From assembly GCA_002400365.1 (NCBI GenBank), contig DHFK01000089.1:1-15827 (forward strand): a stretch of DNA of 15,827 bases, written 5' to 3'. The notes under the pieces were generated by a model, which did not search any database, was not told the DNA's origin, and saw only the letters and a program-made list of their open reading frames with translations. The stretch's first letter is position 1. The number at the start of each line of letters is the position of its first letter. Source of the DNA: Anaerolineales bacterium UBA4826 (GTDB lineage Bacteria; Chloroflexota; Anaerolineae; UBA4142). Shown here one piece after another: positions 6,387 to 12,622 of the stretch. Made by a program: the position numbers and the translations under genes.

Positions 6387-8783
6387 CTAGATCGCGTGAC
6401 TCTCGCGCGCAATGATCTCATCCTGTATCTCTTTGCCGATCCCAACGAAATACGCGTTGTAGCCGGTCACGCGCACGAGCAAGTTGCGGTACTCGGCGGG
6501 GTGCTTTTGCGCCGCGCGCAGCGTGTTTGCGTCAATCACGTTGATCTGCAATGCGGTGCCGCCCGCCTTGCCGTACGCGCGCAAGAGCGCCATCAGTTTT
6601 TGCTGCTGCTCCGGGTCGCGTAGCATCGCCGGGCTGAAACTCATCGTGTGGCTCGCGCCGTTCGGCGCGGTCTCCAAGTCCAAATGCCCCACGCTCTTGA
6701 TGACCGAGGTCGGTCCTTTGCGATCTGCGCCATTCACCGGGCACACCGCGTTCGACAAGTATTGTCCGCGCTGGCGTCCATCCGGCGTGGCGGCAGTCGT
6801 CGGCGCGTAGGCGATCCAGTAATTCCACGACAAATAGCCGCCGCGATACTGTTTGCCGGTTGGAGATTCGTGTTCGAACGCTTCCTCCGTCCAAACGCGA
6901 CTGATGTCGCGCGCGAGGTCGTCCGCGTACGGGTCATCGTTGCCGTACTTGGGCGCTTTGTTCAGCAGTGTTTGTCGCAAACTCTCGTGTCCTTCAAAGT
7001 TCGCTTTCAGCGCATCGAGCAACTCGCTCATCGAAATTCGCTTCGTTTCGTACACCAGTTTCTTGATCGCGGCGATGCTGTCGGCGGCAGTCGCGAGCGC
7101 GATGCCCTCGATGGTGAGATAGTTATGGTGCGCGCCGCCGGCGTTCGCGTCCTTGCCCGATTCGAGACAGCCGCCGACGAGCGCACTCAGGTACGGCACC
7201 GGCTCCCAACGCGCGCGCCCGGCGTCGGCGAGATTGTTGACGCGGATGATCCACTGAACCAAGAAACGCAGTTGAGTTTCAAATGCGGCAAGGAATTGAG
7301 GGAAATCAGGGAAATGGATGGGGTCGCCGGTGCGCGGTCCGATTGGCTTGCCGGTTTGCATGTCGCGCCCATCGTTCAACGCGAGTTCGACCGCTTTCGC
7401 GAGGTTGAGGTTCACATCCACCGTACCGGAGCGATCGTCGCCGGCGAGCGTGTTCTCCAGGCAACCGACCGGCGCGTAATCCCACAGCCGATCCTCCGGC
7501 AGACCTTGCCAGCGCAAGCCCGCCATCGCGTTCTCGTCAAAGTTGATAAGGAACGGCGATCCTTGCGCGCGCGACAGCATCTCGACCATGCGCTGCAACA
7601 AACGCTCCGGCGTGCGCGCGTGGATGCGGATGTTTGGCTTGGGCTCGAGCAAATTGATCTCTTCGATCACGTCGAGCATGAGGTAGGTGAGGTCATTCGA
7701 CGCGTCGCTGCCGTGCGCGTCCATGCCGGCGAGTGTGATGAGTTGACCGAACGACGAGTTGATGCCCTGGTTGGTGCCGACCCAGCCCTGGTAATCGTAT
7801 GCGTAGTTGTGTTTGATCCACCAACACTCGAGCCACTCTTTGGCTTGCTCGCGCGTCAACCGCCCTGATTCGAGATCGGCTTTGAAGTACGGATAGAGAT
7901 ATTGATCGACGCGCCCGGGCGAAACGCCCGGACCCGGATAACTCTCCGCTGCCATCAACAGCATGTGTGTCGTCCAGAGGGCTTGCAATGCTTCGGGGAA
8001 AGTTTCGGGAGGCAGCCACGGCACTTTGGCGCTGATGCGCGCGATCGCGCGCAACTCGGCTTGGCGCGTCGGATCGGTTTCGGCATCGGCAAGACGATAC
8101 GCTTCGTCTTCGTAGCGATCGGCGAACATCCGGACCGCATCCGCGCAGATGCTGATCGCGCGCGCCAGATCGCGCTGTGCCGCAGTACTCGACGGATCGG
8201 TCAGCACCGCATCGGCTTTGCGCTGAATCCCTTTCCAGCCGATCCGCAACACCAGAGGATAATCCGGCACGAGGTGACCGGGGATCGCGCCGCAATTGCC
8301 GATGCCGACATCGTTGAGCGCGTGCCATTCTTTGAGAAACGCGTCTTCCTGTTTGTCGCGCGCGCCGGCTTCGTCTTGCCTCAGACAGCGCGAGAGCGCG
8401 GTACTGAAATTCGATCCGACGACGAGTTCGCCTTCGAGGATTTGGACCGGCAGGTAACGCCGCGCCACTTTTCGAAAGAACAATGCCTGGCGCACGACGA
8501 GCGGCTGGTCCCAAAAGCCCGCCGGCAATTCGACCGGCGTCGCCGCCGCCCGGAGATAACTCCGAAAGCCCCGTTGGAACAGCGCGACTTCGGGCACATT
8601 TGTCCACGACCAGATCGAATAGACACAATCCCAGGACGTGCCGGTCGTGTACGCGCGGACTTGATTCGTAAAAGCGCGCGTGTAGAACGACCAGTACTGA
8701 TCGCGCAGGCGTTTCACGCGCGGCGACAAAGTTGGGGCGGCGGACCACAGTTGTGTTGGAGTCAAGCCCAAGTCGGTGGACAT
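6387..8783 (-). CDS. Glycyl radical enzyme (PFL-like family, GCxE class), substrate unknown
   Basis: A 798-residue enzyme of the pyruvate formate-lyase/glycerol dehydratase superfamily, of usual length. The PFL-like barrel holds the thiyl cysteine C441 in APVGCLEN. The adjacent E443 is the Glu used as base in glycerol/propanediol dehydratases and choline lyase; true PFL has Cys-Cys there. Later family motifs are GGCLESGKDANAGGAHHNY (537-555), ATPDGRQRGQYLSN (665-678) and GADRKGPTSVIKSV (685-698). The glycyl radical domain carries RVTGY with G774 as radical site, then Q787 and EII. Catalysis would be strictly anaerobic and need a radical SAM activase, which is not in this window. Start: ATG at 8783 with GGGAGGA 5 nt upstream. 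The frame stays open to 8933, but that extension covers degenerate repeats. A consensus-like promoter lies at 9005-9033, giving a leader of about 215 nt. The substrate cannot be named; a dehydratase or C-N/C-C lyase is more likely than PFL. Confidence 0.93.
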   Translation of the reverse strand: MSTDLGLTPTQLWSAAPTLSPRVKRLRDQYWSFYTRAFTNQVRAYTTGTSWDCVYSIWSWTNVPEVALFQRGFRSYLRAAATPVELPAGFWDQPLVVRQALFFRKVARRYLPVQILEGELVVGSNFSTALSRCLRQDEAGARDKQEDAFLKEWHALNDVGIGNCGAIPGHLVPDYPLVLRIGWKGIQRKADAVLTDPSSTAAQRDLARAISICADAVRMFADRYEDEAYRLADAETDPTRQAELRAIARISAKVPWLPPETFPEALQALWTTHMLLMAAESYPGPGVSPGRVDQYLYPYFKADLESGRLTREQAKEWLECWWIKHNYAYDYQGWVGTNQGINSSFGQLITLAGMDAHGSDASNDLTYLMLDVIEEINLLEPKPNIRIHARTPERLLQRMVEMLSRAQGSPFLINFDENAMAGLRWQGLPEDRLWDYAPVGCLENTLAGDDRSGTVDVNLNLAKAVELALNDGRDMQTGKPIGPRTGDPIHFPDFPQFLAAFETQLRFLVQWIIRVNNLADAGRARWEPVPYLSALVGGCLESGKDANAGGAHHNYLTIEGIALATAADSIAAIKKLVYETKRISMSELLDALKANFEGHESLRQTLLNKAPKYGNDDPYADDLARDISRVWTEEAFEHESPTGKQYRGGYLSWNYWIAYAPTTAATPDGRQRGQYLSNAVCPVNGADRKGPTSVIKSVGHLDLETAPNGASHTMSFSPAMLRDPEQQQKLMALLRAYGKAGGTALQINVIDANTLRAAQKHPAEYRNLLVRVTGYNAYFVGIGKEIQDEIIARESHAI

Positions 8784-8788
8784 AGCAA

Positions 8789-8795
8789 TCCTCCC
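8789..8795 (-). promoter_or_regulatory. Ribosome binding site deciding the glycyl radical enzyme start
   Basis: GGGAGGA on the minus strand lies 5 nt before the ATG at 8783. It supports this start over upstream in-frame codons up to 8933, whose reading frame runs through repeat-derived sequence. Confidence 0.75.
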
Positions 8796-8810
8796 GCGGA
8801 CCTTGCGTAG

Positions 8811-8938
8811 GTTCATCCTGAGCAGAGTCCAAGGAAACGCAGTAGCGCAAAACTCGCTTTGGGTGGCAGCCCAGCCATCCTGTGCTTGTCGAAAGAGGGG
8901 CGTCCGCGCAACGGCAGCGCGGCTGCCTTCCACCCAAA
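8811..8938. repeat. Degenerate dispersed-repeat cluster in the divergent intergenic region
   Basis: Two imperfect copies of one motif occur: GTTCATCCTGAGCAGAGTCC with trailing AAGGA (8811-8835) and CATCCTGTGCTTGTCGAAAG with trailing AGG (8876-8898). Both resemble the CATCCTGAGC...GTCGAAGGA type of intergenic repeat that I recall from many environmental bacterial genomes. They are interleaved with an inverted repeat TTTGGGTGG (8858-8866) / CCACCCAAA (8930-8938) and a small hairpin GGCAGC-GCG-GCTGCC (8913-8927). Together they fill most of the leader of the glycyl radical enzyme mRNA. No gene is supported here. Confidence 0.55.
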
Positions 8939-9004
8939 CGGCAAGTTACTTTTGCGGTATTGTAGGAAACCTTCGCAAAGACGAGTTCTCGCGCAGACAA
9001 AACC

Positions 9005-9033
9005 ATTGTACGTTCGATCTGGCGGTCTGTCAA
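9005..9033 (-). promoter_or_regulatory. Consensus-like promoter for the glycyl radical enzyme
   Basis: On the minus strand a perfect TTGACA (9033-9028) is followed after 17 nt by TACAAT (9010-9005). Predicted start is near 8998, so the leader is about 215 nt and runs through the repeat cluster. The -35 hexamer is 27 bp from the -35 of the divergent regulator promoter. Confidence 0.78.
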
Positions 9034-9060
9034 AAGCCCATCCTCATCCCAAAAGTCAGT

Positions 9061-9089
9061 TTGTCCTAAATTCCCACTCACGGTATAAT
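9061..9089 (+). promoter_or_regulatory. Promoter of the ATPase-wHTH regulator, predicted leaderless
   Basis: TTGTCC (9061-9066), a 17-nt spacer and a perfect TATAAT (9084-9089) lie only 6 nt before the ATG at 9096. The expected transcription start coincides with the A of the ATG, and no usable ribosome binding site is present. In the 27 bp between this -35 and the divergent one, CAAAAG occurs twice as a direct repeat, counting the copy that starts inside the divergent -35 (9031-9036 and 9050-9055, 19 bp apart); this could be an operator but is weak evidence. Confidence 0.75.
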
Positions 9090-9095
9090 CGGGGT

Positions 9096-10436
9096 ATGAA
9101 TCTACGCTCCACATTGATCGGTCGTGCGGCAGATGTGGAATACGTTCGGCGCTGCGCCGCTGCAGGCGCGTGCGTCTCGATTGTCGGCGTGAGCAACCTG
9201 GGCAAGTCCGCGCTGCTGCGCCACCTCTCCAACTCCACTCCGCCCGAGGCAGGCACGTTCGTCTACGTTGACTGCAACCAGATGCCCGAACGCACCGCGC
9301 GCGCGTTTTTCACGGCGATCTGGCGCGCGCTCGCGGAAACCCTGCAAACGCGCAACGACGATCAAGTCGGCGCGCGCATCCATCACCTCTACGCAGAAAT
9401 CGTGGATTCGACCGACGCGACGAGTTTTGCGTTCGCGTTCGAAAAAGGATTCACCCTCGCGCTCGCTTATTTACCCCACCCACTCGTCCTGTGCCTCGAC
9501 GATTTCGACGAGGCGTACCAGCATCTCGAACCGCAGGCGTCGCTCAATCTGCGTGCGCTCAAAGACCGCTACCGCGACGCGCTAGCGTACATCACGGCGA
9601 CCGAGCGTGAACTCGCGCGCCTCACGACGACGCGCGAGCAAGGCGAGTTCTACGAACTGATCGGACCACGCGTGCGCTTTATGCGCTTTATGACGCCGGA
9701 CGAGACGCGCGTCTTTTGCGAACGCTTTGTCGCGCGCGAGGGCATCACCTTTAGCAATGCGGACATGGCGTTCATCCGCGAGAACGCCGACGGGCATCCG
9801 GGTTTGGCGCAAGCCGTGTGCTACGCACTCGGCGCGGTGACCGGCGCGCCCACGCGCGATGCGCAGCAGGATCGCGTGATTCACCAAATGGTGCGGCAAA
9901 ATCTCGCCAGCGACGCGAATGTTCAATCCGAGTTGGCGAAAATCTGGGACGATCTCGAAAGCGATGAACGTGAGGCGTTGCTTAACCCGGGCGCCCTCAG
10001 CGGAGCGGAGGCGAAGGACACGGCGCGGCGCGGCTTGCGCGATAAATTCATCGTGCGCGACAGCGACGAGGGTCCCATCCTCTTTGCGCGCCTCTTTGAC
10101 GATTTCGTGCGCCGGCGAAAGTTGCGGCAGCAGCCGAACGTGCGCGGCGTGTACATTGACGTGGACGCCGGCGCGGTGTTCGTGGATGGCAAGCCCATCG
10201 AAGCGCTGACCGATTTGGAGTACCGTTTGCTTTTGTTCCTCTACGGTCGCCTCGACCGCGTGTGCGACAAGTACGCGATCGTGGAATCAGTCTGGGGCGA
10301 GGAGTACATTGACCAGGTGGACGACGCGCGCATCGAAAAACTTGTCAGCCGCGTGCGCGCCAAGATCGAGCCGGATGCCGCCAAGCCACGCTACTTGATG
10401 AGCGTGCGGGGGCGGGGGTACAAGTTGGTGCGATAG
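9096..10436 (+). CDS. P-loop ATPase fused to OmpR-type winged-helix DNA-binding domain
   Basis: A 446-residue predicted cytoplasmic regulator. Residues 1-250 form a P-loop ATPase of the AAA/STAND-like kind: an N-terminal IGR box (8-10), Walker A GVSNLGKS (31-38), a hydrophobic Walker B strand VLCLDD (131-136) and a GHPGLAQ motif (233-239) like the GHP box of Orc/Cdc6- and STAND-type ATPases. Residues 351-446 are an OmpR/PhoB-type winged helix with LTDLEYRLLLFL, VESVWGEEY and the closing RGRGYKLV wing. There is no receiver domain, so ATP binding or a partner would replace phosphorylation as input. The start is ATG 9096, placed 6 nt after a consensus -10, so translation is probably leaderless; the frame is open back to 8859 but that part is repeat-derived. 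It is divergent from the glycyl radical enzyme gene and about 185 nt upstream of the pspA-like gene; either or both may be targets. Confidence 0.88.
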   Translation: MNLRSTLIGRAADVEYVRRCAAAGACVSIVGVSNLGKSALLRHLSNSTPPEAGTFVYVDCNQMPERTARAFFTAIWRALAETLQTRNDDQVGARIHHLYAEIVDSTDATSFAFAFEKGFTLALAYLPHPLVLCLDDFDEAYQHLEPQASLNLRALKDRYRDALAYITATERELARLTTTREQGEFYELIGPRVRFMRFMTPDETRVFCERFVAREGITFSNADMAFIRENADGHPGLAQAVCYALGAVTGAPTRDAQQDRVIHQMVRQNLASDANVQSELAKIWDDLESDEREALLNPGALSGAEAKDTARRGLRDKFIVRDSDEGPILFARLFDDFVRRRKLRQQPNVRGVYIDVDAGAVFVDGKPIEALTDLEYRLLLFLYGRLDRVCDKYAIVESVWGEEYIDQVDDARIEKLVSRVRAKIEPDAAKPRYLMSVRGRGYKLVR

Positions 10437-10484
10437 TTCGATAGCGGATCAGGCGCGCCGATTTAGTCATCGCGCTATCGAACT
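10435..10484 (+). other. Inverted repeat overlapping the regulator stop codon
   Basis: AGTTCGATAGCG (10435-10446) and its exact reverse complement CGCTATCGAACT (10473-10484) have a 26-nt loop containing GGCGCGCC. No T-run follows. The left arm begins in the TAG stop. It may be a weak terminator or 3'-end structure, or a binding site between the regulator and the pspA-like gene. Confidence 0.5.
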
Positions 10485-10532
10485 CTTGGGCGCGATCTGT
10501 CAGTCCAATGTCAGGATTCTCATACTCGCCCG

Positions 10533-10541
10533 TGCTACAAT
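10533..10541 (+). promoter_or_regulatory. Extended -10 promoter for the pspA-like operon
   Basis: TG-C-TACAAT is an extended -10 element one base from the TATAAT consensus. No -35 hexamer is recognisable at 16-18 nt upstream, as is usual for extended -10 promoters or activator-dependent ones. Predicted start is near 10548, giving a 74-nt leader that contains the heptad repeats. Confidence 0.55.
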
Positions 10542-10570
10542 GCCGCCAGATTCTGATAGACGCGTAGCGC

Positions 10571-10603
10571 GTGACACATCCCTCGTCACCCGCCACCCGT
10601 CAC
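10571..10603 (+). repeat. Heptad repeats in the leader of the pspA-like gene
   Basis: Three contiguous 7-nt units (CTCGTCA, CCCGCCA, CCCGTCA; 10582-10602) follow GTGAC (10571-10575), which can pair with either GTCAC (10585-10589 or 10599-10603). The units match those before the downstream solute-binding-like gene. Confidence 0.65.
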
Positions 10604-10621
10604 ATTCAAAGGGAGGAAACC

Positions 10622-11299
10622 ATGGCTAGTCTGCTGGAAAAAGTCCAAACGCTGATCGCCGCGAACCTGCACGCGCTCGTGGACGAGGCGTTGAAAGCGA
10701 ATTCGCTCGCCGTGATTGATCAGTACATCCGCCAGGTCGAGAACAACCTCGAAGACCTGGAAGATGCCGCGGCAACGATCGGCGGCGAGACCAAAACGCT
10801 CAAGCGCAAGTACGACGACTTTGCCGCCAAAGCCGGCGAACTCGACCGCAACATTGACCTGATGCTGAAAGAGGGCAAGGAAGAACTCGCGGTCGCCGCG
10901 CAGAGCAAACTCAACTCGACCGCGCGCCTCGCGGAGACGTACAAGGCGCAGTACGAGCGCCAGCAAGTCGAGTACCAGAAATTGCTCGACGCGAAACTGA
11001 AACTCGAAGCGAAACTGACGACGGTCAAACAAGAGCGCGAAGAGATGCAGGCGCTGCTCGATTTGGCCAAGTCGAAGGAACTCACGACCAAGACGATGCA
11101 GTCGCTCGACAACTTGATGGGTTCGGGCGATCAGGATGTCGCGCGCATGGCGGAAAGCATCCGCGCGCGTCTCGACAAGGCGCAAGCGCGCAGCGAAATG
11201 CAAGCGCAGCGCCTCGACGTGCAGATGGACGAACTGCTCGAACGCCACACGCTCGACATGCAATTGGCGGAACGCAAAAAGAGACTGGGGCTTGCATAG
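10622..11299 (+). CDS. PspA/IM30 (Vipp1)-family membrane-remodelling protein
   Basis: A 225-residue, almost entirely alpha-helical coiled-coil protein. The N-terminal amphipathic stretch MASLLEKVQTLIAANLHALV matches the membrane-binding helix 0 of PspA/Vipp1. The family's long hairpin follows: NLEDLEDAAATIGGETKTLKR-type helix 1, then EGKEELAVAAQSK in the position of the conserved KEREDLARAAL region of E. coli PspA, and helices to about 195. The family is ESCRT-III-like: it polymerises on the inner face of the membrane and stabilises damaged bilayers. The length agrees with E. coli PspA (222). The C-terminal end (about 196-225) is Glu/Arg-rich and lacks the extra Vipp1 helix. Start: ATG 10622 with GGGAGG 5 nt upstream. 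It is first in a four-gene co-directional run. No PspF, PspB or PspC is present, so regulation differs from the enterobacterial phage-shock system. Confidence 0.9.
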   Translation: MASLLEKVQTLIAANLHALVDEALKANSLAVIDQYIRQVENNLEDLEDAAATIGGETKTLKRKYDDFAAKAGELDRNIDLMLKEGKEELAVAAQSKLNSTARLAETYKAQYERQQVEYQKLLDAKLKLEAKLTTVKQEREEMQALLDLAKSKELTTKTMQSLDNLMGSGDQDVARMAESIRARLDKAQARSEMQAQRLDVQMDELLERHTLDMQLAERKKRLGLA

Positions 11300-11300
11300 C

Positions 11301-11371
11301 ATGTGACGAGTGTCGAGTGACGGGTGACGGGGGAGATTGTTCCTCGCCACTCGTCACTCGTCACACATCAC
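11301..11371 (+). repeat. Heptad-repeat inverted repeat before the solute-binding-like gene
   Basis: Four 7-nt units GTGACGA, GTGTCGA, GTGACGG, GTGACGG (11303-11330) face four units CTCGCCA, CTCGTCA, CTCGTCA, CACATCA (11343-11370). GTGACGAGTG (11303-11312) is the exact complement of CACTCGTCAC at 11348-11357 and again at 11355-11364, so the stem can form in two registers. It occupies almost the whole gap between the two genes, ending 13 nt before the next ATG. Confidence 0.82.
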
Positions 11372-11384
11372 TTGGGGTATTCCT

Positions 11385-12563
11385 ATGAACCGAACCCGCC
11401 TCATCTTCTTCGCCGTCGTCGCGCTGGCGCTCGTCATCGTCGGCGTTTCGTTTTTGATTTCGCAAATCAGCGGCAACCTGCCGAGTCCAACCGCGCAGCC
11501 GATTCAGGTGCGCGTGGTCAGCGCGCTGCCGATCGAACCGTGGGTGCAACAAGCCGCGCTAAAGTTCAACGCGGAAAAGCACACCCAGGACGGTCGCACG
11601 ATCATCGTGACGGTGACGCCGATGGACAGCGTGACCGCGCTCGGCAAATGGGATCGCGGCGAGTTCAATCCAATCCCAACCGTTTGGATTCCCGACAGCC
11701 GCTACCTCGTCGAACTGGTCAACTCGACGTACAGCGCGAAACTGGGTCGCGACGTGTTCCTGACCGACGGCGAGTACCGCGCGCGCCCGCTGGCAACCTC
11801 GCTCTTTTCGTGGGGCATTTACGCGAGCCGCGCCAACGTCCTGCAAAAAAAATTCGGCGCGATTGACTGGAAAGTGATCCACGACGCCGCCATCGCCAAA
11901 GGCGGCTGGCCCGATCTCGGCGGACAGTCCGCGTGGGGCTATTTCAAACTGATCGTGCCGAACCCGCGCAAGAACGCCGCGGGCTTGCTCGCGATGGTCG
12001 CCGCCGCCGGCGAGTACTATGACAAAACGACGATCACAACCGAAGACGTGACGAATCCACAATTCCAAAAATGGCTCAAAGAGTTGATGGGTTCCGTCAC
12101 CGATTTCTCGTCACTCTCCGCGTACTCGGTCGAGGACCTCGCGCTCTTTGGCTATTCGGTCGGCGACGGCGGGCAACTGCTCGAAAGCGATTTGCTCGTC
12201 AACATGGGCGGCATTCAAACGCGCTGGTCGGACCCGCTCGTCATCGTGTATCCGAAATACCTGACCTGGTTCGACTTTCCGTTCACGATTTGGATGGGCC
12301 CCGAGACGAGCGCAGCGGAAAAGAACGCGGCGCTGCAATTCGAAAAGTACTTGCTTTCGCCGGCGATTCAGTCCGCGGCGGTCACGCGCGGCTTGCGCCC
12401 GGCGAACACCGAAGTTTCGATTGCGGGCAGCGATAGTCTGTTCGCGAAATGGAAAGACCAGGGCGCGCTGACGATCGTGCCGCGCACGACGCGCATGCGC
12501 GCGCCCGACCGCGACACGCTGCTCGCGCTGCTGCGCTGGTTCGATTTGAACGTGGCGAAGTGA
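11385..12563 (+). CDS. Membrane-anchored extracellular solute-binding-like protein
   Basis: A 392-residue protein with an N-terminal signal anchor or signal peptide (hydrophobic residues 7-26, MNRTR before it) and no lipobox Cys. A Pro/Thr linker (31-38) leads to a type-2 periplasmic-binding-like domain (about 40-390). Recognisable landmarks are a first strand QVRVVSALPIEPWVQQAALKFN, VWIPDS near 100-105, the NAAGLLAMVAAAGEYY segment near 197-212, IVYPKYLTWFDFPFTIW near 287-303, and AAEKNAALQFEKYLLSPAIQ-type sequence near 310-329. The same landmarks recur in the SBP half of the next protein. No ABC permease or ATPase genes are adjacent, so classical transport is not supported; a sensing or binding role at the cell surface is an inference. 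Start ATG 11385 has GGGG 6-10 nt upstream; the open frame back to 11337 lies inside the heptad repeat. Confidence 0.85.
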   Translation: MNRTRLIFFAVVALALVIVGVSFLISQISGNLPSPTAQPIQVRVVSALPIEPWVQQAALKFNAEKHTQDGRTIIVTVTPMDSVTALGKWDRGEFNPIPTVWIPDSRYLVELVNSTYSAKLGRDVFLTDGEYRARPLATSLFSWGIYASRANVLQKKFGAIDWKVIHDAAIAKGGWPDLGGQSAWGYFKLIVPNPRKNAAGLLAMVAAAGEYYDKTTITTEDVTNPQFQKWLKELMGSVTDFSSLSAYSVEDLALFGYSVGDGGQLLESDLLVNMGGIQTRWSDPLVIVYPKYLTWFDFPFTIWMGPETSAAEKNAALQFEKYLLSPAIQSAAVTRGLRPANTEVSIAGSDSLFAKWKDQGALTIVPRTTRMRAPDRDTLLALLRWFDLNVAK

Positions 12564-12565
12564 AA

Positions 12566-12614
12566 CGTGTTGCGTGGTGCGTGAAGAATGGAATACGCAA
12601 CACGGAACACGGGA
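12566..12614 (+). repeat. Heptad-repeat inverted repeat before the SBP-VWA gene
   Basis: CGTGTTGCGT (12566-12575) and ACGCAACACG (12595-12604) are exact 10-nt reverse complements with a 19-nt loop. The left side reads as 7-nt units GTGTTGC, GTGGTGC, GTGAAGA and the right side as TACGCAA, CACGGAA, CACGGGA. The right side ends 8 nt before the ATG of the next gene and supplies its only weak ribosome binding site (GGGA). Confidence 0.75.
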
Positions 12615-12622
12615 TAATCTCA

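Noticed and set aside
6648..7868. Open frame of about 400 codons on the plus strand opposite the glycyl radical enzyme
   Set aside because: Antisense shadow of a well-supported gene, with Arg-rich low-complexity translation.
8784..8933. N-terminal extension of the glycyl radical enzyme up to 8933
   Set aside because: It runs through degenerate intergenic repeats. The ATG at 8783 has a good ribosome binding site and fits the family length.
8859..9095. N-terminal extension of the ATPase-wHTH regulator
   Set aside because: The extension crosses the divergent promoters and repeat cluster. The IGR box of the ATPase begins right after the ATG at 9096.
12613..12618. GATAAT as a leaderless-type -10 just before the SBP-VWA gene
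   Set aside because: No -35 hexamer 16-18 nt upstream, and the bases are part of the heptad repeat. Operon transcription is simpler.
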